From: Cheiracanthium punctorium
Lineage: Eukaryota; Arthropoda; Arachnida; Araneae; Cheiracanthiidae
Direction of reading: 5' to 3'
Length of the DNA: 64,000 bases
NCBI GenBank assembly: GCA_038373885.1
Contig: JAWZYV010016058.1
Location: 186,001-250,000 of the forward strand
In this document: positions 1 through 11,300 of the stretch, piece by piece
Layout of the letters: every line of letters starts with the position of its first letter
Position numbering within the stretch: position 1 is the first letter of the stretch
Program-made: the position numbers and the translations under genes
Notes under the pieces: generated by a model
The model's input: the letters and a program-made list of their open reading frames with translations, nothing else
Database searches by the model: none
Told to the model about the DNA's origin: nothing

Positions 1-293
1 CCTATAACCGCAACACGTCTGTTTGCTATCAAAAATAGTTGTAATGGTGAGTATAGTTGGCCCGACCGATTTCTGTTTGTTTTTAGAGTAGCCATTCATT
101 AGTTTTGTACTGATCCGTCAACATTTCTTCCTAAACCCACTCCGCCACCGAACTGTCTTATTTACCCTAAAAATGGAAAACTATCATATAATTTCCATAT
201 CCCACGTTTGCCAACTCTGTCTATACTTATGCTCTTGTTCGAACTAACTTGTCCCACATTTAAACTAGTTTTCTTACACAAGCGATGCAGTTT

Positions 294-332
294 ACAATAA
301 AAGGAACAATAAAAGGAGACAATAAAAGGAAC
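294..332. repeat. Short tandem repeat, 12-13 bp unit x3
   Basis: Three consecutive units of the form ACAATAAAAGGA(G) are seen directly. The flanks are ordinary AT-rich sequence with no gene; 1-1360 otherwise holds nothing I can name. Confidence 0.8.
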
Positions 333-503
333 TACTGCATAATTTTTAGTTTCAAATTACTGTTTTTAACCTTATTTTACTGCCCACCCTAGTATTCTAT
401 CCTAGGTAGACAGTATATCATTAATAAATTAATAAGAATAATAATTAGATAGCATTTACTTTCAATTTTTTAACTCTATTTCTATTGCGGATGATGAAAT
501 AAG

Positions 504-536
504 TATATATATATATATTTTTTTCGGGGGGGGGGG
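504..536. repeat. (AT)n tract, T-run and G11 run
   Basis: A short TATATA microsatellite is followed by a T-run and then eleven consecutive G. The G-run is unusual in such AT-rich DNA. A similar G12 run lies at 9814-9825. Confidence 0.85.
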
Positions 537-1361
537 AGAGTTCCTTGGGAGAATTATACAAATGGATTCTAGGTTTTTCAATAACTAATGAAGGCATACC
601 TTGAGCTTAAACGTAGTTTTTTAATTATGTTATAATTAAAATGTTGTTTTTAGTTCTTGATTCATCATGCAAAAATGTGTCATGAGTAGCTACTTGTGAA
701 GTAACTGAAGTGAGTACATATTAAATGTAATTGCATCCTATGTAATAATTGTGAGCTGCAAGACTTTGCTTAAAGAACATCATAAAGTTTTTATAACGTA
801 TAACCATCATGTAATATTGTAACTTAAGGAACATGTGGCTGAAAATTTAATGTAAGGAAAAAAATGTTAGGGTTTCTAATTATTTTTGATAAAACAAAAT
901 TACAGTTAAATGAAAATATCATAAACAGAAACATCAGTTTTACATTATATTTCATTGAAATATAACATTGTTACAAATTTTCGGGCAACTCGCTGTTCTG
1001 GGGTTTAAAATAGCTTAACATTCATGTTCTACGCATCAAATAGTTAAATTTTGCATTTTGCTGTGCCAAAATCGGTTAACTAGAGCCGAGGGTATGGAGT
1101 TTTGTGTTTCACCCTTTGGTTTACATAGAGTTTTCTAGAAATCTGGAGTAATAAAGGTCGTTGGCTTTCGCTAACCTCACTTTTGAGTACATAATTTTTG
1201 GCGCCAAATTTGATGATATTTCGTCAAAATGTCGCCAAGCTTGTTGACATGTCGGTCATTTCGCGCGATTTTTCCAGTGGGCTTGTAAAGTTAGTTTTGC
1301 GGCATTAACATTCATAATAGCCTAATACTACTCTTTTAATACGCAATCAAAATAGAGTTTA

Positions 1362-1455
1362 TTCTAGAACATTCCGCGGATAGTTATTTCTGGAAGCTTC
1401 CCCAGTGTTCGTCGTACTCTATAAAACCAGCGCTGGCTGCTCAGTTCAGTCAGTC
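1362..1455 (+). promoter_or_regulatory. Heat-shock-type RNA polymerase II promoter (two HSEs, TATA, Inr)
   Basis: Two perfect three-unit heat-shock elements of the TTCnnGAAnnTTC type lie at 1362-1374 and 1388-1400, with a further in-phase TTC at 1408-1410. A TATA box (CTATAAAA, 1419-1426) follows, then overlapping arthropod initiators (TCAGTT 1441, TCAGTC 1446 and 1450). With a start near A1452 the elements sit at about -90/-78 and -64/-52, and the TATA box at about -31. Known family: this geometry is close to that of Drosophila hsp70, where HSF trimers bind such sites. Inference: it drives a stress-inducible transcript to the right. The alternative is the U3 promoter of a solo LTR that has captured HSEs; I could not define LTR ends. 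Confidence 0.65.
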
Positions 1456-1610
1456 TACTGTTTTCTCGTATGACAGAGACATGTCCGTGAGAGCTTAAGG
1501 CTTTGTATTGACCTATAGAGGAAGTATTATCGTCTACTTTAGAAGCTTTGTATTAAAGTGCTGCGAGAGAATTCTTTATTCCTGAATCTTGATGGTTTAC
1601 GATCTCCCTT
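1452..1610 (+). other. Candidate non-coding first exon downstream of heat-shock promoter
   Basis: The stretch from the initiator to a consensus splice donor (CTT|GTAAGT, GT at 1611-1612) would make a 159-nt first exon. It contains only very short ORFs. The best acceptor downstream is a pyrimidine tract ending in CAG at 2446-2448, giving an intron of about 838 bp. The splice sites are read from sequence; whether they are used is inference. Confidence 0.35.
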
Positions 1611-2042
1611 GTAAGTTTCTACTGAATTTTTGTCTGTGGAAGTAGTTTATTCTGTGTGAGAAATACCACATTTGTGAATACTTTTGAACTAATCAGACTG
1701 CTATCAGCACGTTACTGGCTGATTGTGCTCGTGAAATTTGTACAGCTGGTTGTTCATCGAAGTTCTAGAAGCCATAAAGTTCGCTTTCTATCCTGAAAAG
1801 TGGACTCTTTACAAGAACCTTCTACACCTACTGGACTTTAGAACGGCCAACCGAGGAATCAAGCAAAGTTTTCTGCAACAATATTGTACTTTAATGGAAA
1901 AATGATATAAAACTTTTCTCAGTTTTTAGACAGATAGTCAAAGATTTGGATAATTTCTAAAAACAATTTATCTATTTTACACTTTCCCGACGAGCTCCGC
2001 GTACACACGCTCAGCAGCTACTTATCGCAAAGAACAGTGAAC

Positions 2043-2052
2043 GCGCATGCGC
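2043..2052. promoter_or_regulatory. NRF1-type palindrome GCGCATGCGC
   Basis: A perfect GCGCATGCGC palindrome sits in a locally CpG-rich patch (about 1985-2075). NRF1 homologues bind this motif in metazoan promoters. It lies inside the putative intron of the heat-shock unit, so it could mark a second start site or be chance. Confidence 0.4.
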
Positions 2053-2448
2053 GCTGAGAGTGAAAGACAGTTGCCACCCTGCGTGTATTAAGAAGAACTT
2101 TTTCTGTTTTAAATTAAAGATGGACTTGTCTTCCTGTAATGATGTATCATGTTTAGTACTTTTTTTTTTTGAGAATACTATCCTTCAAAAATACTTTCTT
2201 AATGTTTATTTTAGGGAGAAGTCTGATCATATGTTTAGGCTGGGTCCCTTAGAAAGTCACCCGCGGAAGAAATTAACCCTATAGGTCCAGGACCCTAGTG
2301 AAGTCAATGTGCCTTAATCCACCGACAAACAACAAGCAAATTGAACAACTATTTGGTTAACGTAAACAAAAGGAGATGTTTTTGATTACTGTCTCTGTAC
2401 AATTTTCTCTTCTGAATTGGTAACATTTCTGTTTAATTTTTTTTTCAG

Positions 2449-2794
2449 ATTGTTGTTGGGGATATTTGTTCTATAGTAGTATCTTTGTGATCTGACGTTA
2501 GAAAGTTAGAGTTGATCAAAGTGAAAGGATGGGTAAAAGAAAACGAGAAATTTTGTCTCTACTGGAGCAAAAATATACTAATAAAGTGTAATGATTATTT
2601 TGTACTATATTCTTCGACATTACCTCATATGGAGAAGAATCGAATGATGAGGATGATGACGACGAGAGTTTTCATACTATATGCGATGTAACACACAAAA
2701 ATGCTTTTCAAATTATGTGCAAATTTTCTATTTTTTAATTGTATACGAATATTCTTTTAAAATGTGAATTCTAATTACATTTTTAAAAAATAAA
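2449..2794 (+). other. Candidate second exon with 20-codon ORF and poly(A) signal
   Basis: It begins after a strong pyrimidine tract and CAG. An ATG at 2529 opens a 20-codon ORF (basic start MGKRKREILS) that ends at TAA 2589-2591, immediately followed by TGA. The same frame then continues as an acidic stretch (about 2592-2705, with four consecutive Asp), as if a longer reading frame had been broken by the two stops. AATAAA is at 2789-2794. Possibilities: the start of a dead transposase (basic start followed by an acidic stretch is seen in several families), or a stress-induced mostly non-coding RNA with a micro-ORF. I do not recognise the protein. Confidence 0.3.
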
Positions 2795-3671
2795 ACTAAT
2801 GTAAATGCTGAAATAATTTATTAAAGTTAACACATTTTTTCATGGTGAGGGTAATTTTTATTCACTATCTTTCACTTCTAATTTTGAGATTAGTTATCAA
2901 TATGAGCAAAAGATAATAAGCAATGCTTTTGTATGTCTTTAATCATGTAGAAAAATAATAATATGAAACTCGATGTTCTTTTCAAGACTTAAATCTATAT
3001 TAAGACCTCATTAAAAAATTTAATCAGATCTGAAAATGTTAAGTAATACGCTGATAACTGAAGTAATTAAACTTTTCAGCCAACAATGACAGAAATAAGC
3101 TTTCACCTTTTTATAGAGAAGCGTTGAACTATGACTTGGTTTAACTAGTCCTTTCACCAACTAAATTATAGTTACATGTTTCCCCATAAAAAAATTTCAG
3201 ATAATTTGGGGAGATTTTATGGTGACATTCCAATTACTTTTACAAGCACTCCATGCAAGATTAATATTTAAATAAAACAACTATAATGATAAAAATTTTC
3301 ACAGAAATATTTTACCATCTAATTTTTAAAATCATTATACATCGGAACATACAGGGTGGATATAATTAAAGTAGAGGTGTTTAAAGCCCGATTATGAGAA
3401 AACTGTTGGACCAAACTGAACTAAATCTGCAGTAAATACTAATTAGACCATTGGGTTTTGATTAAAAAAGAAAAAAAGGAAAAGTTCAGATTATATCCCC
3501 ACCAGGTCCAAAGTGGTGCTGTAGGTCAATTTTTTGATTAAAATCGTCATAGAAAGTACGGAAAGTAACACTTTACAAGCAGTTTAATACTAACACCACA
3601 ATTCACATTGACGTTTGCATTTTACATTTTATGAAAAAAATTAGCAACCCTCATACCAGTAAACCGTTGTA

Positions 3672-3800
3672 GTGAATGTGCAGATTTTCACTGAAAAAAA
3701 GAGGTGGTATTGCAAAGTTTGGTATAGTTTGGGTGAGTTGAAGGACCGATTTGCACGAGGAGCAAATCAACGGAGATTTGCTGCATTCTGCTGTACGGAA
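3672..3800 (+). pseudogene. Mariner-like transposase N-terminal fragment
   Basis: An ORF from 3672 encodes a helix-turn-helix-like start (FTEKKRW..CKVWYSLGELKD) resembling the DNA-binding N-terminus common in arthropod mariner-like transposases, where FTxxQR..IVxxYF is typical. The resemblance ends after about 40 residues, and the rest of the 92-codon frame is not transposase-like. No catalytic D is present. It lies between the TIRs of the enclosing element, in the orientation expected for its gene. Confidence 0.5.
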
Positions 3801-3989
3801 TGCTGTTCAGTGAATGCACGTTTTGGAACATCTGCAAAGAATTCATATTGCACAACAACTGCCAATAATGCCAGTATACTACTAAATGTTAATTTTCTGT
3901 ACTTTCTATGCCAGTTCACTCCAAAAATGGACGTTACAGTGCCACTTTAGCCCTTAATGACAAAAATCCGAACTATTTTTTTTTTCTTT

Positions 3990-4289
3990 TTAACCCATTA
4001 ATGCCCAAGATCGCCAGGGGATCTATTCTTATACCGTCTCGAAATTCGTAAGGCACTCAAATATTTAAGCATTACTTTATTTTTCTAATTCAATTTTTTG
4101 AATAATAAATCTGATTTCCACAAAATACTCATCGATAGCAAGTTTAAATGAGATTATTTCCCTATCTTATCCACATGTTTAGAAAAAGATTTACGTTCTT
4201 CATACCACACAAATGACGGAAATTTATTTATGACTTCTGGCATTTACATAAATTTGAGAATATGCTGTAAAAATTTGGATGCTAATGAA
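3990..4289. mobile_element. Possible TTAA-flanked insertion inside the mariner remnant
   Basis: The mariner right half is interrupted after a T-rich tract by TTAA then CCCATTAATGCCC, and resumes at the ATGGTCTAAAT of the right TIR. TTAA plus CCC is the typical start of a piggyBac-type element, but I could not find the matching GGGTTAA end. The call is weak. Confidence 0.25.
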
Positions 4290-4394
4290 ACATACATGGT
4301 CTAAATAGCATTTACTGTAAATTTGGTTCAGTTTAGACCAACACTTTTCTCACAATCGAGTTTTAAACACCTCCATTTTAACTATCGCACTCTC

Positions 4395-6430
4395 TATCGA
4401 AATTTTAATTTCATTTAACATAGTTTAAATGCAAGTCCTGGAAACTGAAATTAAATCTTGGTTGAAATTAAATCTTAGTTGAATTAAATTTTAATCATTC
4501 AACTTCAGTTTGAAAGCTATCATATTTCTCTTTCCAGCACCGTAGCTGAAACAGTATACAATCCCCAACTACTATTTTCTCCAATTTCCATGTACAGCAC
4601 TGGATCTTCATATTTCGCTTAACTAAGGCTTAACGATTGAATCTATTAAGCAAATATAAAAGTTTGCAGTGAAAATTTCACTGTTAAATAAAAAATAATA
4701 ATGCAGATATGCCTTTTAAAACATTTGGGGTCTATGTAAGTAGATAAAGTCATTAAGCACTAGCCGTAGACATTATTCTAATTTTTTCAACTCAAATGAC
4801 GTTTATGGAACTCAATGATGTTTAAGTGCGTATCTTTTGAATTGTTTATATTTTTCATACTGTAAGAAAACTCACCTCTATAAATTTCTGTGTGGTTCAT
4901 TTTTGTTACCTTTCTATTCTCATATATTCGCAATTCTAATTAATAAAGCTTAACCTGAATCGTCAATAGTGAGTTAAACTCTCTCAAAAAACCATTTCAG
5001 TGTAAGTGCAATTACATTATAATAAATAACCCATTAACCTTTACAAAAATATATAATGAACAGCTATGATAAATTCTTATTTTTTTATAGAGTTGTATGT
5101 TTTCGTAAAACTAATTACATTTTCGCATAACTAATATAGGTAGTTTGGCTTATATATGTATACTTTTTAAGAAGTACATTCCTAGGTGGAGAAAATTCTT
5201 TGAACTGAAGGCCACGTAATACATATTATATTACCGTGGTTGATATATTTTTATAATATTTTAAATTAAATGTATAATATTAATGTATAATATTATTTTC
5301 TCTGGATGTTAAATCCATCCATTTTTTATAATGAATAAAATAATCTGTTTTTAAATATCACGAAAAATATAATACAAACTCTAGTATGTTTATTATTATT
5401 CTTTTAATTTTATTTACAGACCAAATATTAAAGCATATATTAAAGAATGAACTCAAGAAACTGTTCTTAAATTTATGCATTGCGTTATTTTAAGGGATGC
5501 TGAAAGATACAAATAATTTGTATCTTTAATAATTTCGTTAGTTGAAAAAATACCGATAATACGATGCTGTGTAATGAGATTGTAATTATTTCCTAATTAT
5601 TTCCATAAAAGTTTGCAATTCTGTACTTTATGGCTTCTTTTTCGTAGAGATTTACAAATATCTTTTGTTTACTGGATAATTATATGTGCTTAAGAAAATA
5701 GTTAGGTCATTTTCCAATATCCATTCTACTAATTACTTCAGGGCGTTCAGTTATTTTCTATTTTTAATATGCACCTTTTGAAAAGATGATTAATTGCCTC
5801 CCTGAAAAATTGATCTCTGCGCATAAGAAATTTCAAAAAATCATTTTAAATTAAATAACGCAGCATAATAATATGGTTTTTTTAATTAACTTTATTTAAA
5901 ATATAATAAATTTACAAAAGTAACCCAAAAAATCTTTTCTTCAATTCAACGAAATATATTGCTACAATTACAGCTAAACTCATGAAAATTTTCGCTGATT
6001 TTCACCATCAAAATTTCGCTTAAGATAAATTTAAGAAGAAAAAAAAAGGTTGTCAATTTTTTTTAGATTTTAGCAAAACATTATTTACTATGTGGCACTA
6101 TATTCTTCTTAATATATCTTTAAAAAAATAGTAGTTACATAAAGTTATTTTTTAAACTCACTTTCAGAACAACACGGAAATAACATTTTTTAAATTACTT
6201 TTCAAAATGCTTTTTTTAAGACACTCTAAATAAATATTATTAGAAACTTTATAAAATAGACTTTTAACCTTATTTAGATAATGTACCTGATATATAATTC
6301 GTAAATCAATGTACTTTTCTTCAAAACAAAAAATAGACAGTTGATTACATTTATGGATATTGGCTTAACATTTAATTTAATTGAGTACCAAAAGAAATTT
6401 AAAAAAAAATATTCATTTATTTGAATTGAA
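4395..6430. other. AT-rich DNA without recognisable genes
   Basis: Only small repeats are visible: a 17-bp unit TGAAATTAAATCTTGGT in two tandem copies (4446-4479) plus a partial third, and a 13-bp duplication around 5270-5296 (AATGTATAATATT). No ORF has coding character. Confidence 0.7.
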
Positions 6431-6635
6431 AACAAGTTAATATGGGCTATTGGGCCTGCAGATCACTGCAGCGATTTTGCAAGACGATTTTCTTATCTGT
6501 TCTGAAAAAACAATGGCCCAGAGTTACATAACCATTGTATATCTGGTGCATATCCGTTACTGACCCCTTGCCGTCTGGCTGGTAAACATCCGAATGGTGC
6601 CTAAATAGAGCTCTGATTTTCTCTTAGTAAAGTGA

Positions 6636-6857
6636 GATCTGGCTCATACGCGTTTCTACCCTACTGGTTGTATACTCATTACGCACTGGTTTTCTCCCCC
6701 ATTGATTGCTCAGTCTCTTCTGGATCCCTTAAATATAGAAGAGTTCTCCAACCCACTACCGAGAGATGAAGAGGAGGAGGTAGAACAGCTTAAGGCTAAA
6801 TTAAACCCACGTACGTGCGGGCAGAACGAGCGGGTGGATCTGAGACACATGCTGTAG
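6636..6857 (+). other. Possible coding remnant or exon, acidic peptide
   Basis: A frame open from 6636 to TAG 6855-6857 (73 codons, no initiating ATG) lies in a locally GC-richer patch (6430-6980). Its translation is less biased than the surroundings and contains DPLNIEEFSNPLPRDEEEEV and then LKAKLNP. The opposite strand also carries overlapping frames (138 and 64 codons) that look like shadows. I do not recognise the product. It could be a fragment of a retroelement gag or an isolated exon, and a GTGAGG donor-like site follows near 6890. Confidence 0.25.
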
Positions 6858-6980
6858 AAAGAAACCACTGTACGGCAGAAGAGCACTGGTGAGGAAAAAA
6901 CCATGGTCGTTGACGCGCCAAAGAGGGAGTCAGCCTCAAAGGTTTTCGCTCACCTCTCCCCATTTTGACTTTGAGACGTA

Positions 6981-8240
6981 TGATCCATTTCAGTGGCTTA
7001 TTTGAAATGTCTGTTAAGTACATTCTTGTGGTACAAACTAATTTTATTTCTTTGCTGACATTACAGGTGCATTTATTGACGATAAAATGAAAAGGAAAGT
7101 GGGCGGAAGAAAACATCTTGAGATTAATCTTTGAGAACTCATCTCTGTATTTTATAGTATAGTGATGGTTTTTCGGTAAGAATGGATATTTTCTGACTGC
7201 ATTTGTGCACAATACTGCGTCAACAAAAGCAGCTTCTACAGAATGGAATTGAAAGATTTAGGATCACTTTCTTCACAGTTGCCTGCGTTCGAAAAGTCGT
7301 AGGATGAAGTTCCGTGGTCAAGTTTTCATTTTTACTTTCAACAAGACTTTTTTCTGTTTTATATTTAATATACTATGAATACCTCTTTTTTAAATGCAAT
7401 AAGAGATTTTTACAGCGCTTTATAATTTTTGATACGAATGTTTCTTCCCGGAATGCGTAGTTACGTAACCTTCGAGCAATCTATCACTTTAAGGAGACAT
7501 TTTCAAATTGAATCTGTTATATTACAATCAAAGGATAACATAAGAAGACTGTTATTCTGGAGTTTTAAACATTTTATCGCAAAATGCAAACTGTAAAATA
7601 AATAACAAAATTGTTTCCATAAAATGCAAACAACTTTCTGTATATCTATCGCAGTTTACCGAGCGTTTAATTATGATTCATAAAATATTTCATGTAATCA
7701 CATTTGCCGCGCACTTATATTTGTCGAAAATTTCGAAGTTTTCATAATTAAGTTTAATTTGTATGTACGAACAGGGAATAGAGCTCTAAAATTTATGATT
7801 TCTTCCTGCTCTGACATACTTTGGACTTCGACATGACGGTTTTTTCTAGTTTTATTTTGATTTTGTAAATTCTCTCGTTGGATCTTTTATGTTATTTAAT
7901 GTGAGTAATGATTCTTAAATTGAGTGTTTTTCAAATATATGCACTGATACGAGTTAAATCAAAACAAACTCTAAAATTAATCCAGTGTCAGCATAAATAT
8001 GTATCTGTATCCATCTGAGAAACTAGTAACTCTAGTTAGTATGCTGCAGTTCATCATAAATTGCTTTAAATAGTTTAATTGTTTTTTAAGTAAAAAGATT
8101 TAGATAAGTAGCTGATAAAATTTTCAACTTCCGATCCCAAATTATATGTCCCCAAAAAAAGTTCAATGCATACAATATGGTAAATAGCATAAAATGTATT
8201 TTTTCTAAACGGCCCTATTATTTGCTTAAAGCTAAAATGT
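6981..8240. other. AT-rich intergenic or intronic sequence
   Basis: I see no repeat, splice-bounded frame or RNA structure I can support here. Confidence 0.6.
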
Positions 8241-8313
8241 ATTTTAACAGAAATTGATCTACTAATTATTATAATTATATTATAATAATTAGTAGATCAA
8301 TTTCTGCTAAAAT
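8241..8313. repeat. Large near-perfect palindrome (36-bp arms)
   Basis: The arms read ATTTTAACAGAAATTGATCT ACTAATTATTATAA and their inverted copy, with essentially no spacer. A third partial direct copy of the inner part (CTCTACTAATTATTATAA) lies near 8354-8371. It could extrude a cruciform or mark a collapsed foldback element. Confidence 0.85.
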
Positions 8314-8371
8314 ATAATAATAATCTGCTAAAATTAAATATTATAATAAATTCCTCTACTAATTATTATAA

Positions 8372-11300
8372 AATTGTGCTTTTCATGAACCCGTGTTATA
8401 CGTGAGCGTACACTGTATGCACGAATATCACTCTATAAAGAACGTTTCTGTTAGCGTTTTATAAAACGATGTACTAAAACTACATAGTGCTATTATTATA
8501 ACAATAGGAACAAAATTTACTTGTTTCTACTATAATTTGTAATACTATAAGTGAAACTAATATTCCTAATTTGCTGTGTAAATTATTATTACTATTTTCT
8601 TTAAAAAACTCTGCTACATGTTATAATGATTACGCATCTTATAGTAGAAAATGGAAAACAAAACTTAAAGGCACACTTTAGGAGATCCTTTTATATAATT
8701 CAATCTTTATACAACCCGCATAGCATGATCTTATTTTAATTTTTCGTGTAATATAGATCACGCTTCTCTTTATTCCAGAACATGTTCTTCCCACAGCTCA
8801 CTCATCCATTAAAACATTATTATTCCAAGTTCATTTTCATACCATGGTTCACCTCCCCTGGTGTTTTCATAAACTTATCCATTCTTTATTACAGATTATT
8901 TAAATATGCATTAGCATCAGCTAGAAATGTTTACTACTTTCTCAATAATATTAAGCATACAGCTCAAGAAATACAATTTTTTTTACTATCATAAATTTAA
9001 TATGATTTCTTTATTTAAATCAAATCAATTCAATTTTAAATTACTAAATAAATATATTTACAGAAAAGCCATTTCAATTTGTCGTTTATATGTTTTAAAA
9101 TACTCCTTTAAAATGTTTATCTCAATCAATTCTACCAACCACTTTTTAAACCTTTTTTTATTTTAAATTTAAAGTATATATTTCTTTAACATTATAGTAC
9201 CAGAATTGCAATTTCTTCTAGTGTAATCTTAAAGATCTTTTATATGTTTTTTATGATGTAAAATAAAGGGAATTAGAATTGTTATGTTGAGAAAAAAATA
9301 AAGCTAATCGATTGCATTAAATTTTGTTATGTTTTATCTTTTCTAAAAAAGAGAATTAATTTAGGATAAGAAATCCATTACATTGTTCAAAAAATATTTT
9401 GAACGTAAAGTAACGTGTAAAAATGCCATTCTGTTTTATTTCAATGAATTCTTTATTGTTACGATTTTTAGTTTTATCCTTGAACCCTCATAATGTATAA
9501 ATATAATATTTTAGCTTCTGATTTTTCTCCTATTCATAATGTGGATACAGTATAATCTGCTGCTTACTTTTATAATAAAGAAACTCTCATGATTTCCACA
9601 AAAGCATTCAAAATATCTTTGCAAGCTTTTATGTACGACTCTAACTTACAAATATTTTTGAAAGGGTAGATTTTTTAATTTTATTGCCCTCTTTTTTAAA
9701 GATGAGAATGTGTTACTTTTTTTTTTTTTTTGATAATTGAAAATGTAATAGGGACGTCTGATTTTCCACTTAACTTACAAAAGTGGAAGTATCAAAAAAT
9801 ATCTCAAGGAAACGGGGGGGGGGGGAATGGTATACATGAACTTTTTCCGAGCTCTGTCCTAATTGTTTTGTGATACAGATAATGTAACAGCCGGTCCCAA
9901 TAGGTTGAAGTGTCCATCTATAGAGCGGACATGATGCGTCATGTAAATTAAAGAACCAGTACATAAGTTGGATATACACGTGAAGCGTCATACACCGCAT
10001 ATAATGAACTTTTCGAACGCCAACTCAGCCTACACTAGAATATCTCAATGCGATGATCAACTGATCTGGCACTTTTTTACTGCTCATCTGTTTCATGATA
10101 TATCATTATACTCGTTCCTCTCATATCATTTCTACCAGAAAACTGTCCACTGTACGATCATTTCTCCAGACTTTTGCATGACTTTCCTACTAGCAATTAT
10201 CTTCGGGACATAAAAATGTACGAGTACGTGTCCAGTGCAAAGAAGTTTTTTTAGAAAAAAAAGAAAAGAACGTGCACACAGAACACAATAAGAAAACATA
10301 AATCCTTTGAGTGGCGGGGAAAAAATGGAAAATGGGGAAAACAATGCCCAGATAACATGTAGTTTCGTCGGCGTGACATGAGGCAGAGGCATAACTGAAC
10401 AAAAACATAATTTTTTTATCGGATCTCCATACAGTGTATCATGTGCGTACCATCTTACATAGCAAAATTATGGAAGTAGCATTATAGATAACTACATATA
10501 TATAGAACTATGCATTTATCTGTAAATATAGGTAGATAAAACTTGTGGATATGTTCTAAGCATTAGCATAAAAATAATAATATTCTTTCCAAAAATACAA
10601 AGATATAGCAGAAGTTATGGCCCCTGACTATTTAATTTTTTTAATTATAAATGCACAATAAGGAAAGTATAATCTATGTAATGGCACATAGTTTTGTTCT
10701 TACGATATCTCCCTTTTTAGACAAGAAATTATGGGAGCAGTTCATGAATGAATTGAATTTTTCTTAATAGAATAGGTACTTCATAATAATGAAGCAAAAT
10801 TTCTGACGCGCAATTTAAATTCATGGTTGAAAAGAAAACCTTTTTTTATTTTCATTGACCACTTTCATGCTTGGATGAAATTCAGACATGCAAATATCAA
10901 GCCTTCAAGCCTTGACAGAAGTTCACAGAACTTTGTCGTACCAAGAATTTTTATGAGCCACAAGTTGTCTCTTGCACCAACATACTTTCAGGATAAACTT
11001 CTGAGTCAAGGTGGAACCAAGTCTGCTCGAGTAAATGCCGCAAATGCACTCGTAAAAAGATAGTTTTTCAAAACACGTATTCCTATCTCTTTGTAATCGG
11101 CATAAATGTGTTGGGAATCTTTTTTTTAAGCTTGCAAGATTCTTTGCGGAAACTTTTGCAGCATCGATTGGACTTCGTTTTAAATATATGAACAGTCTCC
11201 CAGAAGAAACACATAAATTAAACACTCATTCAGCTTTTTCCTGTATTTAACCGAATATCAAATATGTACTTATTGGTTTATTTAGTCTTAAATTAAAGAA

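Larger units (their letters stand above)
3352..4394 (+). mobile_element. Mariner-like DNA transposon remnant with ~100-bp TIRs
   Basis: The outer ~100 bp at each end are inverted copies. For example GGTGTTTAAAGCCCGATTAT on the left matches the complement of the right arm at 4300-4390 with a few changes. The left end is CAGGGTGG after a TA, and the right end is also followed by TA (4395-4396), as for Tc1/mariner target sites. The left arm and its neighbouring A-rich tract resemble those of the 40195-40844 element, so both belong to one family. Only an N-terminal scrap of transposase survives inside. Confidence 0.75.

Noticed and set aside
3672..3950. The whole 92-codon frame as a gene
   Set aside because: Only the first ~40 codons resemble a transposase N-terminus, and it lies between mariner TIRs.
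6796..7212. 138-codon minus-strand frame, among the longest outside transposons
   Set aside because: No motif, Kozak context or splice support; its right part is AT-driven and its left part is antisense to a more protein-like plus frame.
10827..11225. Overlapping 78- and 100-codon frames on both strands
   Set aside because: Neither strand shows domain motifs or convincing splice sites.
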